Notes: a model not told the origin generated them from the letters alone. A stretch of 64,000 bases of DNA from Tessaracoccus caeni (GCF_029211185.1 NZ_JARGDO010000009.1:1-64000); one strand, 5' to 3'. Counted from the first letter of the stretch, positions 23,370 to 32,698 are shown. Numbers and translations: made by a program.

Positions 23370-24258
23370 GGCGGGTCTTTCGTGAGAACAATCCTGGGGT
23401 GGGCGGCGGGGGCGGGCCGCCGTCGGGGCCGGTGCCGGGTTCGAGTCCGACGCCGCGGAGCAGGTCGCGCAGAGGACGTTGTGCCTCGTGCAGGCGGGCC
23501 TTGGCCCCGTCGCCGAGGAAGATGTTGCCGAGCGCCCGCGGCTCGTCGGGATCCGGAACTCCGACGATGCGCAGGGGCTGCCAGCCCATCACCGCCAGCT
23601 TGGCGGAGAGCGCCTCCGCGTGCGAGCGGGCGATCCGGGCGGAGGCCTCGTGCCGATAGAAGTCGATGAAGGCGGTTCGTCGCTCGATGATCTCTTCGAC
23701 GACGCGACGCGCCTCGCCTGTGAGCCGGGGCAGCAGCTCGGCGTAGGCGGCCTGCAGGCTGACCTCCTGGAGGCCCATCCTGATCATGTGACCGGCCGAC
23801 GTGGCCTCGCCGATGGCTGCGGAGACCGGCGGCACGACGAGCGGCATCAGACGCTCCACCCACACGTCGCGAATGCGTGCGGAGAGTCGCTGACGACTGC
23901 GGGGCTCGGGACGGGGACCGATGGCGTCGAGGAGATCGCGCACGGCCCAGCCGAGCCACATGCGTTCGTAGGACCAGGTGGCGATGAAAGCCGTGATGCG
24001 GGCCTCGTTGCTGGTCCAGGAGGCCAGCATGGCCCGGGTCTCGGAGAGGCCGGCGCTGTCGAGGCGCCAGAGGAAGGCGAGATCGGCCGCCGTGATCGGA
24101 TCGAACGGTTGGGCGGCGACGGCGTCCTGATCGACCGCGATTCGTCCACGCGCGTTGCGCCCGTACGCGTCCACGTTGAAGGCGGTGTAGAGGGTGTCTC
24201 CCTGGGGAGGCGTCGCAGTCACGAGACGAGGGTAACGCGGGAGCGAAGTCATTTCCAC
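23359..24258 (-). CDS. Degenerate ferritin-like paralogue of the downstream diiron protein
   Basis: 299 aa. It aligns with the next gene: IATWSYERMWLGWAV against MTTWNREEFWHGEAL, and QEVSLQAAY against NELSAVAAY. The helix-3 glutamate is kept, but both ExxH motifs are lost (R..L and R..F at the ligand positions), so it should not bind a diiron centre. The C-terminus adds a proline-rich stretch (DGGPPPPPTP). The start is GTG at 24258. The family name is inferred by comparison with its neighbour; a structural or regulatory subunit is the simplest reading. Confidence 0.68.
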   Translation of the reverse strand: MEMTSLPRYPRLVTATPPQGDTLYTAFNVDAYGRNARGRIAVDQDAVAAQPFDPITAADLAFLWRLDSAGLSETRAMLASWTSNEARITAFIATWSYERMWLGWAVRDLLDAIGPRPEPRSRQRLSARIRDVWVERLMPLVVPPVSAAIGEATSAGHMIRMGLQEVSLQAAYAELLPRLTGEARRVVEEIIERRTAFIDFYRHEASARIARSHAEALSAKLAVMGWQPLRIVGVPDPDEPRALGNIFLGDGAKARLHEAQRPLRDLLRGVGLEPGTGPDGGPPPPPTPGLFSRKTRHGI

Positions 24259-24455
24259 ACTGATGAAATTAGGGCGGATGGCGGGGGTCTCGACGCGCTC
24301 GCCTGCGCCCGTTCGTGCCTGGGAAAGATCCCTCCTAGGAAGGGGTTGTCACTGCTATTTCGGTCCGTGGTGGGAAACAATGGATCGTGGAGGCCGCCGT
24401 CGGGTGGCAGCGATGCCGGTCGCAGCGATCGGCGCAGTATCGAGAGGAACCCATC

Positions 24456-25394
24456 GTGACCAACGATCACATCGAGCACATCACCTTCCGCAACGCCGAC
24501 ATGTACTGGGACATCGCCGCTGACGTGTACTTCCCGCCGTCCTTCGACGCCGAGAAGACCTACCCGGCCATCGTCAGCGCGCATCCCATCGGCAGCTGCA
24601 AGGAGCAGACCTCCGGCAACATCTACGCGACGCGGCTGGCCGAGGAGGGCTACGTCGTGATCGCCTTCGACGCCAGCTTCCAGGGCGAGTCGGGCGGCGA
24701 GCCCCGGCGCGTCGAGTGGCCGGCGCAGCGCGTCGAGGACTTCAGCCGCGTCGTCGACTACCTGGTCACCCTGCCCTACGTCGACGCCGACCGCATCGGC
24801 GTGCTCGGCGTCTGCGGTGGCGGCGGCTACACCTGGGGAGCGCTGAAGGTGGAGCGTCGCTTCAAGGCCGGCGTCAGCATCACGGGCGTCAACTACGGCC
24901 GCATGATGCGCGACAACGCGCAGGCCGCCGGTGGCCCCGTCGCGCTGCTCGAGGCCGTGGCGGCGCAGCGCACCGCCGAGGCGCGTGGGGCGGCGCAGGC
25001 AATCAACGGCGCGTTGGCCCCGTCGGCCGAGGTGGCCCAGCAGATCGGCGACGTCGACGTGATCGAGGCCTTCGACTACTACTGCACGCCCCGCGCGCAG
25101 CGCCCCAACGGCACCGCCACCTTCGATGTGGCGCACGGCGCGGCCGCCGTCGAATGGGATGCCTTCCACCTTGCCGACGTGCTGCTCACCCAGCCGTTGC
25201 TGATCGTCGTCGGCGACGTGCAGGGCGCCTTCGGTGCCTACCGTGACGGCCTGGCGATGTACGAGAAGGCGGGCTCCGAGAAGAAGCAGCTCCTGGTGCT
25301 GGAGGGCGTCACCCACTACGACCTCTACGACCAGCCCAAGGGCGCCGGCGTGGCGCTGGAGACGGTGATCCCGTTCTTCGCCGAGAACCTCTGA
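24456..25394 (+). CDS. Alpha/beta hydrolase, dienelactone-hydrolase-like (cysteine nucleophile)
   Basis: 312 aa from the GTG at 24456 (AGAGGA upstream). The nucleophile elbow is GVCGGGGYT, with Cys instead of Ser, as in dienelactone hydrolases and YcjY-like proteins. The histidine is probably in GVTHYDLYDQP, and the acid in VVGDVQGAFGAY. The N-terminal stretch AIVSAHPIGSCKEQTSG holds the oxyanion region. The substrate is unknown. It diverges from the diiron pair and ends before a clear terminator. Confidence 0.83.
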   Translation: MTNDHIEHITFRNADMYWDIAADVYFPPSFDAEKTYPAIVSAHPIGSCKEQTSGNIYATRLAEEGYVVIAFDASFQGESGGEPRRVEWPAQRVEDFSRVVDYLVTLPYVDADRIGVLGVCGGGGYTWGALKVERRFKAGVSITGVNYGRMMRDNAQAAGGPVALLEAVAAQRTAEARGAAQAINGALAPSAEVAQQIGDVDVIEAFDYYCTPRAQRPNGTATFDVAHGAAAVEWDAFHLADVLLTQPLLIVVGDVQGAFGAYRDGLAMYEKAGSEKKQLLVLEGVTHYDLYDQPKGAGVALETVIPFFAENL

Positions 25395-25410
25395 TCTCTG
25401 GAGCAGACGC

Positions 25411-25444
25411 GAGGGCCGTGGGACATTCCGCGGCCCTCGTTTTC
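25411..25444 (+). terminator. Rho-independent terminator
   Basis: GAGGGCCG (25411-25418) pairs with CGGCCCTC (25431-25438), followed by GTTTTC. It ends the hydrolase gene and lies just before the stop of the convergent GST gene. Confidence 0.82.
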
Positions 25445-25454
25445 TCGTTCCGGT

Positions 25455-26405
25455 TCAGGCGCGCCCGTGCGGGGTGTGCCAGTTGTCCAGGTCGGGGCCC
25501 TTGGGGACGATGCCGTTCGGGTTCAGATCGACGTGCACCTTGTAGTAGTGGTCTTTGATCTGGGCGAAGTCGACGTTGTTGCCGAAGCCGGGGGTCTGAA
25601 AGAGGTCGCGGGCGTAGCCCCAGAGGTGAGGCATCTCGGTGAGCTTGTTGCGGTTGCACTTGAAGTGCCCGTGGTAGACGGGGTCGAAGCGAACCAGCGT
25701 GGTGAACAGCCGCACGTCGGCTTCGGTGATCGCGTCGCCCATCAGGTAGCGGGTGCGGCCGAGGCGTTCCTCCAGCCAGTCGAGGGCGGTGAAGAGGCGG
25801 TCGAAGGCCTCGTCGTAGGCCTGCTGGGAGCCGGCGAAACCACAGCGGTAGACGCCGTTGTTGACCTCCGTGTAGACGCGCCGCATCACCTCTTTCATCT
25901 CGTCGCGCTTGTCGGCGGGCCAGAGATCGGGGGCGTCCGCGCGGTGATATTGCTTCCACTCGAAGAAGAGATCCTCGGTGATCTGCGCGAAGTCGTTGGT
26001 GACCACCTCGCCCGTGCGTTCGTCGACGATGGCCGGCACGGTGATGCCGCGCGGATAGTCGGGGAAGCGCCTGAGGTAGGCGTCCTTCAGCTTGTGGATG
26101 CCGAGCACGGGATCGACGCCACCGGGATCGAGATCGAAGGTCCAGGAGTCGGCGTCGTGGGTCGGGCCCGGGGTGCCGAGCGAGATCACGTCCTGCAGGC
26201 CCAGCAACTCGCGGTCGATGATCGCCCGGTTCGCCCACGGGCAGGCATAGGCCGCCACCAGTCGGTACCGGCCGGGTTCGACGGGGTAGTCCTCAGGCCC
26301 CGGATCGCGCACGATGCGCGTCGTGATGTAGCGGGAGTCGCGGGTGAACTCCTTGCCCTTGACGGAGTACACCCCGCCCGTCGAATGTTCGGACTGTTCG
26401 CTCAT
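25455..26405 (-). CDS. Glutathionyl-hydroquinone-reductase-like GST (YqjG/ECM4 family)
   Basis: 316 aa. Thioredoxin-like N-domain with the catalytic cysteine in AAYACPWANRAII, the long loop and helices typical of Xi-class GSTs, and GYARDLFQTPGFG near the end. Such enzymes remove a thiol from S-conjugated hydroquinones. In a mycothiol organism the thiol may be mycothiol. Divergent from the ATP-grasp operon. Convergent with the hydrolase gene. Confidence 0.92.
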   Translation of the reverse strand: MSEQSEHSTGGVYSVKGKEFTRDSRYITTRIVRDPGPEDYPVEPGRYRLVAAYACPWANRAIIDRELLGLQDVISLGTPGPTHDADSWTFDLDPGGVDPVLGIHKLKDAYLRRFPDYPRGITVPAIVDERTGEVVTNDFAQITEDLFFEWKQYHRADAPDLWPADKRDEMKEVMRRVYTEVNNGVYRCGFAGSQQAYDEAFDRLFTALDWLEERLGRTRYLMGDAITEADVRLFTTLVRFDPVYHGHFKCNRNKLTEMPHLWGYARDLFQTPGFGNNVDFAQIKDHYYKVHVDLNPNGIVPKGPDLDNWHTPHGRA

Positions 26406-26521
26406 GCCCCCACGCTACCTGGGGAGGACGATGACGAGAATGTAACCGGCGCGTGCATCCTGTAGCGCGTCCGTCGTTGCCGTGTTACGTCGATGAAATC
26501 GGCGCTCCGCAAGATGCGTAC

Positions 26522-28177
26522 ATGCAAACCCTCTTCGAAGGCTACGACTCCCGCACCGTGCCACGGCGGCACACTGGGCAGCCGTGGGACGAGATGTTCC
26601 CCGCCGCGGGCCAAGGCACCGGCGTGCGGGAGCCCTACCGTGAACTGATCACCGCCCTGGAGCGGCTCGACGACGAGGAGCTCCGCGCCAGGACCGACGC
26701 CCTCGCCAGCTCCTACCTCGCGCAGGGCGTCACCTTCGACTTCGCAGGCGAGGAGCGACCGTTCCCCCTCGACGTGGTGCCCCGGGTGGTCTCGGCCGAC
26801 GACTGGAGCTACGTGCAGTCGGGCGTCTCGCAGCGGGTGCGGGCGCTGGAGGCCTTCCTCGCCGACATCTATGGGCGCCGCGCCGCCGTGCACGACGGCG
26901 TGATCCCCGCGTCGCTGATCAGCTCGTCGACGCACTTCCACCGCCAGGCAGCCGGGGTCACGGGCCCGAACGGCGTGCGGATCCACGTCTCGGGCATCGA
27001 CATCATCCGCGACGAGGGCGGCATCTGGCGGGTGCTGGAGGACAACGTGCGGGTGCCGAGCGGCGTCAGCTACGTGCTGTCCAACCGCCGGGTGATGGCG
27101 CAGACGCTGCCGGAGCTGTTCACCAGCCTGCGGGTGCGGCCCGTCGCCGACTACCCCGAACGCCTGCTGCAGACCCTGCGTGCGGCGGCCCCGCACGGGG
27201 TGAGCGATCCCACCGTCGTCGTGCTCACGCCGGGCGTGTTCAACTCGGCCTATTACGAGCACAGCCTGCTCGCCCGCCTGATGGGCGTCGAGCTGGTGGA
27301 GGGCCGCGACCTGTTCTGCTCCGGCGGCCGGGTCTGGATGCACACCACCTCCGGCCCCACTCGCGTGGACGTGATCTACCGTCGCGTCGACGACGAGTTC
27401 CTCGACCCGCTGGCCTTCCGCCCCGACTCGGTGCTGGGCGCGCCCGGCCTGATGCTCGCCGCTCGGCTGGGCAACGTCACCATCGCCAACGCGGTGGGCA
27501 ACGGCGTGGCCGACGACAAGCTGGTCTACACCTACGTGCCCGACCTGATCCGCTACTACCTGGGCGAGGAGCCGATCCTGCCCAACGTCGACACCTGGCG
27601 GCTGGAGGAGCCGAGCGCTCTGGAGGAGGTGCTGGATCGTCTCGACGAGCTGGTGGTCAAGCCCGTCGACGGCTCGGGCGGCAAGGGCATCGTCGTGGGT
27701 CCGGACGCGTCGCGGGAGCAGCTGGACGCGCTGCGCACGACGCTGCTGGCGGATCCGCGCGGCTGGATCGCCCAGCCGGTGGTGATGCTGTCGACCAGCC
27801 CGACGCTCGTCGAGGACGGGTTCCGGCCACGGCACTGCGACCTCCGGCCCTTCGCGATCAACGATGGCAACGACGTCTGGGTGCTGCCCGGCGGTCTGAC
27901 CCGGGTGGCGCTGCCAGAGGGGCAGCTCGTCGTGAACTCCAGCCAGGGCGGCGGCTCGAAGGACACCTGGGTGCTCGACCGGCGGCCCGCGATGCCCGGC
28001 GCCTCGAACCAGGAGGCGGAGTTCCTCGGCACCCCGCTGACCGGAGCCGACGGGCAGGTCTCCGACCCGCACACCCCGTTCATGTCCTCGCCCCAGGACG
28101 AGGACGTCGAGGCGCGCCATCAGCAGCAACAGCAGCAACAGCAGCAGCAACGCCGAGAGGAGGACGGATCATGCTGA
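26522..28177 (+). CDS. Circularly permuted ATP-grasp type 2 protein
   Basis: 551 aa from the ATG at 26522 (FEGYDS.. is the usual N-terminus). An earlier GTG (26453) is possible. Blocks such as GIDIIRDEGGIWRVLEDNVR, PSGVSYVLSNR and VVKPVDGSGGKGIVVG hold the ATP and metal sites, and NVDTWRLE precedes the last of these. It probably forms amide or peptide bonds on a small molecule or peptide. The C-terminus has ten glutamines (28121-28150). First of three coupled genes with alpha-E and transglutaminase; the family's product has not been established. Confidence 0.92.
   Translation: MQTLFEGYDSRTVPRRHTGQPWDEMFPAAGQGTGVREPYRELITALERLDDEELRARTDALASSYLAQGVTFDFAGEERPFPLDVVPRVVSADDWSYVQSGVSQRVRALEAFLADIYGRRAAVHDGVIPASLISSSTHFHRQAAGVTGPNGVRIHVSGIDIIRDEGGIWRVLEDNVRVPSGVSYVLSNRRVMAQTLPELFTSLRVRPVADYPERLLQTLRAAAPHGVSDPTVVVLTPGVFNSAYYEHSLLARLMGVELVEGRDLFCSGGRVWMHTTSGPTRVDVIYRRVDDEFLDPLAFRPDSVLGAPGLMLAARLGNVTIANAVGNGVADDKLVYTYVPDLIRYYLGEEPILPNVDTWRLEEPSALEEVLDRLDELVVKPVDGSGGKGIVVGPDASREQLDALRTTLLADPRGWIAQPVVMLSTSPTLVEDGFRPRHCDLRPFAINDGNDVWVLPGGLTRVALPEGQLVVNSSQGGGSKDTWVLDRRPAMPGASNQEAEFLGTPLTGADGQVSDPHTPFMSSPQDEDVEARHQQQQQQQQQQRREEDGSC
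28121..28150. repeat. CAG/CAA trinucleotide tract (polyglutamine)
   Basis: Ten successive CAG or CAA codons near the end of the ATP-grasp gene, after GCGCGCCAT. The mixed CAG/CAA order (2+1, 2+1, 3+1) suggests expansion by a 9-bp unit. It lies 27 bases from the stop codon, outside the catalytic domain. Confidence 0.95.
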
Positions 28178-29097
28178 GCCGGATCGCCGAGGCGCTGTTC
28201 TGGATCGGGCGCTACGTGGAGCGCGCGGACGGCACCGCCCGCCTCCTCGACGTGCACCTCCAGCTCCTGCTGGAGGATCCCCGGGTGGAGGAGGACACCA
28301 TGTGCTCCGCGCTGCTCGCCGTGATGGGGGCGCCGGCCGTCGAGAACGGCGACGTGCGGCGGGCCGACGTGGTGAGTCGGCTGGTGCTCGACAGCGAGCA
28401 CACCGCGTCGATCGCGCACTCGATCAGCTCCGCCCGCGAGAACGCGCGCCGGGCGCGGGAGATCATCTCCGCCGAGCTGTGGGAGGCGCTGAACGAGACG
28501 CACAAGGGCATGCCGCGACGCGTCCCCGTCGATCGTACGCACTCGTTCTTCCGCTGGGTGCGCATCCGCTCGGCGCTCGCGCTGGGGCTGGTCGACTCCG
28601 CCATGAGCCGCGACGAGGCCTGGCTGTTCTTCTCGCTGGGACGCTCTCTGGAACGTGCCGACATGACGGCCCGGCTGCTCACCACCACCTCGGTGACGGG
28701 CGCGTCCGCGTCGAACTGGTCGGCGCTGTTACGCAGCTGCGGCGGCTACGAGGCCCATCTGCGCAGCTACCGTTCCGTGCCGACGGCGTCGTCCGCCGTC
28801 GAGTTCCTGCTCGTCGACCGGCTCTTCCCGGGCTCGGTGCTGGCCAGCTTCCTGAGTGCGGAGGAGTGCCTGACCGGCATCGACCCGTCCACCGGTGCGG
28901 GCACGCCCAGCCGACCGCGGCGACGGCTGGGGCGCATCCGCTCCGAGCTGGAGTTCCGCTACATCGACGACATCCTGCAGAACCTGCCCGACAGCATGCG
29001 GGACGTGCAGCTGGGGGTGGCGTCGGTCAGCGACGCCATCAGGGAACGCTACTTCCCGTCGATGGCCATGCCGATCTGGATCGAGGAGGCGCTGTGA
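28171..29097 (+). CDS. Alpha-E domain protein (DUF403)
   Basis: 308 aa, all-helical. LSRIAEALFWIGRYVERADGT is the family signature, and FSLGRSLERADMTARLL repeats it in the middle. Always found beside circularly permuted ATP-grasp genes, it is thought to be a helper or catalytic partner. The ATG overlaps the ATP-grasp stop by 7 bases. The acidic/arginine helices may bind the substrate; nothing here shows the reaction. Confidence 0.92.
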   Translation: MLSRIAEALFWIGRYVERADGTARLLDVHLQLLLEDPRVEEDTMCSALLAVMGAPAVENGDVRRADVVSRLVLDSEHTASIAHSISSARENARRAREIISAELWEALNETHKGMPRRVPVDRTHSFFRWVRIRSALALGLVDSAMSRDEAWLFFSLGRSLERADMTARLLTTTSVTGASASNWSALLRSCGGYEAHLRSYRSVPTASSAVEFLLVDRLFPGSVLASFLSAEECLTGIDPSTGAGTPSRPRRRLGRIRSELEFRYIDDILQNLPDSMRDVQLGVASVSDAIRERYFPSMAMPIWIEEAL

Positions 29098-29939
29098 GCA
29101 GGCTCAGGATCGTCCACCACACGGGCTTCCGCTACGCGGCCCCGGCCACCGCGTCGTACAACGAGGCGCGGATGCACCCGCACAGCCGCGAAGGCCAGAT
29201 CGTGTGGGAGACCGCGCTGGAGATCTCCGCCGACGCCAGCCGCAACACCTACTCCGACTACTGGGGAACCACCGTGTCCACGTTCGAGGTGCTCATCCCG
29301 CACGAGGAGCTGTCGGTGCGCGCCACCAGCGTCGTCGACATCCGGCCGCGTCCGCTGGCCCCGGCGACCATGGGATGGGACGAACTGGCCCGCCGGATCC
29401 CCATCTCGGTCACGCTCAACGAATGCCTGGAGCAGACCCCGGCCACCGCGCCAGACGAGGACATGCTCGCCCTGGCCGCCCGGATCAAGGCTGAGGGCGG
29501 CAACGTCGACCAGACGGCCCGCGCCATCTGCCAGGCGATCGGCGAGGCGATGGAGTATCGACGCGGCGTCACGGGCGTGCAGTCGACGGCCCAGGACGCG
29601 TGGCAGGCCCGCACGGGCGTGTGCCAGGACATCGCGCACGTCTCGCTAGGCGTGTTGCGCTCGGCGGGCATCCCGGCGCGGTACGTCTCGGGCTACCTGC
29701 ACCCCGATCGAGAGGCGCCGGTGGGAGTGCCCGTCGTGGGGGAGTCGCACGCGTGGATCGAGTGGTTCGCCGGCGAATGGCGCGGCTACGACCCCACCAA
29801 CCTGTGCGAGATCGGCGAGCTTCACGTCTACGTCGGCCACGGCCGTGATTACTCCGACGTGCCCCCTCTGCGCGGCGTCTACGCCGGCTCGAGCGGCTCC
29901 GACATGTTCGTCTCGGTGGAGCTGACCCGCCTGAACTGA
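29094..29939 (+). CDS. Transglutaminase-like cysteine peptidase family protein
   Basis: 281 aa from the GTG at 29094 (GTGA overlap). N-terminal bacterial transglutaminase-associated domain (RIVHHTGFRYAAPATASYNE), then the core with the Cys-His-Asp triad: C in ARTGVCQDIAHV, H in GESHAWIEW and D in GYDPTN. In these operons it is proposed to form or cut amide bonds made by the ATP-grasp enzyme. The partner peptide is not recognisable nearby. Confidence 0.93.
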   Translation: MSRLRIVHHTGFRYAAPATASYNEARMHPHSREGQIVWETALEISADASRNTYSDYWGTTVSTFEVLIPHEELSVRATSVVDIRPRPLAPATMGWDELARRIPISVTLNECLEQTPATAPDEDMLALAARIKAEGGNVDQTARAICQAIGEAMEYRRGVTGVQSTAQDAWQARTGVCQDIAHVSLGVLRSAGIPARYVSGYLHPDREAPVGVPVVGESHAWIEWFAGEWRGYDPTNLCEIGELHVYVGHGRDYSDVPPLRGVYAGSSGSDMFVSVELTRLN

Positions 29940-30004
29940 CCGGATTCATGCGCTCCGCGCCCTGGAACTGGCCCGTCGGGTAGGCCAGACTACTCAGAAG
30001 CAAA

Positions 30005-30034
30005 GCGCCGCCCGCAATGCGAGCGGGTCGGCGC
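30005..30034 (+). terminator. GC-rich hairpin after the transglutaminase gene
   Basis: GCGCCGCCCGC pairs with GCGGGTCGGCGC (one bulged T) around AATGCGA. No T tract. It lies 65 bases after the operon end and 26 before the sugar porter start. Confidence 0.4.
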
Positions 30035-30059
30035 GACCAGCGAACGAGGTGGTGTCGGG

Positions 30060-31499
30060 ATGATGATGTCAGGGCAGAGTTCGAGCGCTTCGGTGGGAAT
30101 GACCCCTCCGATATCGCGGGTGATCATGATCGCCACAGCGGCGGCCATCGGTGGTTTCCTCTTCGGTTTCGATACCGCCGTCATCAACGGCGCGGTCGAC
30201 GCCGTCAAGGCGTGGAGCGGCGCCGGTGACTTCCTGCTCGGCTTCTCCGTCGCGGGCGGGCTCGTCGGCTGTGCGATCGGCGCCTGGTTCGCGGGCCCCA
30301 TCTCGGCCAAGTACGGCCGGATCCGGGTGATGCAGATCGCCGCCGTGGTCTTCTTCTTGAGCGCGCTCGGGTCGGGCATCGCGTGGGAGATCTGGTCGTT
30401 GACCGCTTGGCGGCTCTTCGGCGGGCTCGCCGTCGGAGCAGCGAGCGTGATCGCCCCGGCCTACATCGCCGAGGTATCGCCGGCCCATGTCCGCGGTCGC
30501 TTGGGCTCGATGCAGCAGATGGCGATCGTCGTCGGCATCTTCGTCTCGCTGCTCAGCAACTACGCCCTCGCCCAGGCAGCGGGTGGTGCAGGCAACGATC
30601 TGTGGTTCGGCTTGGAGGCGTGGCGCTGGATGTTCATGGCCGAGTGCATCCCGGCCCTCATCTACGGCGTGCTGGCGTCGATGATCCCTGAGTCGCCCAG
30701 GTTCCTTGTCGGCCAAGGACGCCTGGAGGAAGCCAGGAAGGTGCTGGAGCACTACGTGGGCGGCGATCCAGACGCGAAGGTCGCGGAGATCCGGGAGTCC
30801 ATGGCAGCCGACGCTGGCCAGAAGCAGTCCATCAAGGTGCTGACGGGGGGTCGGTTCGGTCTGCTACCCATCGTCTGGGTCGGCATCGCCTTGTCGATCT
30901 TCCAGCAGGCCGTCGGCATCAATGTGATCTTCTACTACTCGTCGATGCTGTGGCAGGCCGTCGGTTTCGACGAGTCCAGTGCGCTGCTCACCAGCGTGTT
31001 CACCTCCGTGGTGAACATCGTGACCACGGTCATCGCCATCGCTCTGGTCGACAGGATCGGGCGCAAGCCGTTGCTGCTCATCGGCTCGGCCGGCATGATC
31101 GTCACGCTCGGCACCATGGCCTACATCTTCGGCACTGCACCGATGAAGACGCTGGCCGACGGCAGCACGCAGCCCGACTTGGTCGGCTCCACAGCCGGCA
31201 TCATCGCGGTGGTAGCGGCGAACCTCTACGTGGTGTTCTTCGGCATGAGCTGGGGCCCCGTCGTCTGGGTGCTGCTGGGCGAGATGTTCAACAACCGGAT
31301 CCGCGCCTACGCGATCTCCGTGGCCGCTGCGGCCCAGTGGGGTGCCAACTTCCTGGTGTCGGTGACGTTCCCGTCGCTCGCTTCGGCGGGCCTCGGCATC
31401 GCCTACGGTCTCTACACGTCGATGGCGTTGTTGTCGTTGATCTTCGTCTGGGCCATGGTGAAGGAGACCCGCGGCCGTGAACTGGAGGACATGCAGTAG
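30060..31499 (+). CDS. MFS sugar porter (sugar:H+ symporter family)
   Basis: 479 aa, 12 membrane segments. Family signatures: GFLFGFDTAVINGAV, the DRIGRKP loop, PESPRFLVGQGR in the middle, and QQAVGINVIFYYSS, which binds the sugar. EVSPAHVRGRLGS and the late KETRGRELEDMQ are also diagnostic. It imports a hexose, pentose or polyol; the exact one is unclear. Start at the first ATG (30060) after a GAGG site; later ATGs are possible. No regulator or sugar enzyme is adjacent. Confidence 0.9.
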   Translation: MMMSGQSSSASVGMTPPISRVIMIATAAAIGGFLFGFDTAVINGAVDAVKAWSGAGDFLLGFSVAGGLVGCAIGAWFAGPISAKYGRIRVMQIAAVVFFLSALGSGIAWEIWSLTAWRLFGGLAVGAASVIAPAYIAEVSPAHVRGRLGSMQQMAIVVGIFVSLLSNYALAQAAGGAGNDLWFGLEAWRWMFMAECIPALIYGVLASMIPESPRFLVGQGRLEEARKVLEHYVGGDPDAKVAEIRESMAADAGQKQSIKVLTGGRFGLLPIVWVGIALSIFQQAVGINVIFYYSSMLWQAVGFDESSALLTSVFTSVVNIVTTVIAIALVDRIGRKPLLLIGSAGMIVTLGTMAYIFGTAPMKTLADGSTQPDLVGSTAGIIAVVAANLYVVFFGMSWGPVVWVLLGEMFNNRIRAYAISVAAAAQWGANFLVSVTFPSLASAGLGIAYGLYTSMALLSLIFVWAMVKETRGRELEDMQ

Positions 31500-31549
31500 C
31501 GGATCTTTCGCGACTCTTCGCGCGGCCGGATATTCCGGCTAGCCTGGCC

Positions 31550-31577
31550 GGACGCACCCGACTTTTCGGGTGCGTCC
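31550..31577 (+). terminator. Terminator-like hairpin before mscR
   Basis: GGACGCACCCGA (31550-31561) pairs with TCGGGTGCGTCC (31566-31577) around CTTT. No T tract. It lies between the sugar porter and mscR, 22 bases before the mscR ATG, so it may also act as an attenuator. Confidence 0.6.
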
Positions 31578-31599
31578 TGGTCGGTGTGAAGGAGGACAC

Positions 31600-32685
31600 A
31601 TGGTTTATCGGGTTCAGGGTGTTGTGGTTCGGGCGAAGGATGCGCCGGCGACGATCGAGACGGTGATCGTGCCGGATCCGGGGCCGGGAGAGGCGGTGGT
31701 CGACATCATCTCGTGCGGCGTCTGCCACACCGACCTGCACTACAAGCAAGGCGGCATCAACGACGACTTCCCGTTCCTGCTGGGCCACGAGGCCACCGGC
31801 CGCGTCGCCGCGGTGGGCGAGGGAGTGACCGAGGTGGCCGTGGGTGACCGCGTGATCCTGAACTGGCGAGCTGTCTGCGGACAGTGTCGGGCGTGCCTGA
31901 AGGGTCAGCCCAAGTACTGCTTCAACACCCATAACGCCACGAGCAAGATGACGCTGGAGGACGGCACCGAGCTGTCGGCGGCGCTTGGCATCGGGGCCTT
32001 CATCGAGAAGACCCTGGTGGCGGCCGGGCAGTGCACCAAGATCGACGAGGAGTCCGATGCGGCGGCCGTTGGCCTGCTGGGCTGCGGGATCATGGCCGGC
32101 ATCGGCGCCGCGATCAACACCGGCGAGGTGAAGCGCGGCGAGTCCGTCGCGGTGATCGGCTGCGGCGGCGTCGGCACGGCGGCCATCGCGGGTGCGCAGC
32201 TCGCGGGCGCCACCACCATCGTCGCGGTGGACATCGACGACGCCAAGCTGGAGCAGGCCAAGCGTTTCGGTGCCACCCACACGGTGAACTCGCGCGACGA
32301 GGACGCGGTGGTGGCCATTCAGGGGTTCACCGGCGGCTTCGGCGCTGACGTGGTGATCGATGCCGTCGGCCGGCCCGAGACCTATCGCCAAGCCTTCTAC
32401 GCCCGCGACCTCGCGGGCCGCGTCGTGCTGGTGGGCGTGCCGACCCCGGAGATGACGCTGGAGCTGCCGCTGCTGGATGTGTTCGGGCGCGGCGGCTCGC
32501 TGAAGTCGTCCTGGTACGGCGACTGCCTGCCCAGCCACGATTTCCCGATGCTGATCGACCAGTACAAGCTGGGCCGGCTCGACCTTGACGGCTTCGTCAG
32601 CGAGCGGATCGGCCTGGGCGACGTCGAGGCCGCGTTCGAGAAGATGCACGGCGGCACCGTGCTGCGCTCCGTCGTGGAGCTGTGA
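31600..32685 (+). CDS. mscR: S-(hydroxymethyl)mycothiol dehydrogenase
   Basis: 361 aa from the ATG at 31600 (GAAGGAGGACAC upstream). Zinc alcohol-dehydrogenase fold: [11 protein letters not shown] (catalytic zinc), GHEATGRV, and [15 protein letters not shown] (structural zinc). NAD site [12 protein letters not shown] with VAVDIDD. It oxidises the mycothiol-formaldehyde adduct and also acts on S-nitrosomycothiol in mycobacteria. The next gene is the MBL hydrolase that usually accompanies it, which strengthens the call. Confidence 0.9.
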   Translation: MVYRVQGVVVRAKDAPATIETVIVPDPGPGEAVVDIISCGVCHTDLHYKQGGINDDFPFLLGHEATGRVAAVGEGVTEVAVGDRVILNWRAVCGQCRACLKGQPKYCFNTHNATSKMTLEDGTELSAALGIGAFIEKTLVAAGQCTKIDEESDAAAVGLLGCGIMAGIGAAINTGEVKRGESVAVIGCGGVGTAAIAGAQLAGATTIVAVDIDDAKLEQAKRFGATHTVNSRDEDAVVAIQGFTGGFGADVVIDAVGRPETYRQAFYARDLAGRVVLVGVPTPEMTLELPLLDVFGRGGSLKSSWYGDCLPSHDFPMLIDQYKLGRLDLDGFVSERIGLGDVEAAFEKMHGGTVLRSVVEL

Positions 32686-32698
32686 GGGGGATAGGGCT

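Noticed and set aside
26402-28150. 582-codon minus-strand frame opposite the ATP-grasp gene, starting with polyleucine
   Set aside because: The leucine run is the reverse complement of the CAG/CAA tract; otherwise a shadow frame.
28302-29939. 545-codon frame that could extend the transglutaminase upstream
   Set aside because: The upstream part overlaps the alpha-E gene in another frame. The GTG at 29094 with a GTGA overlap is the proper start.
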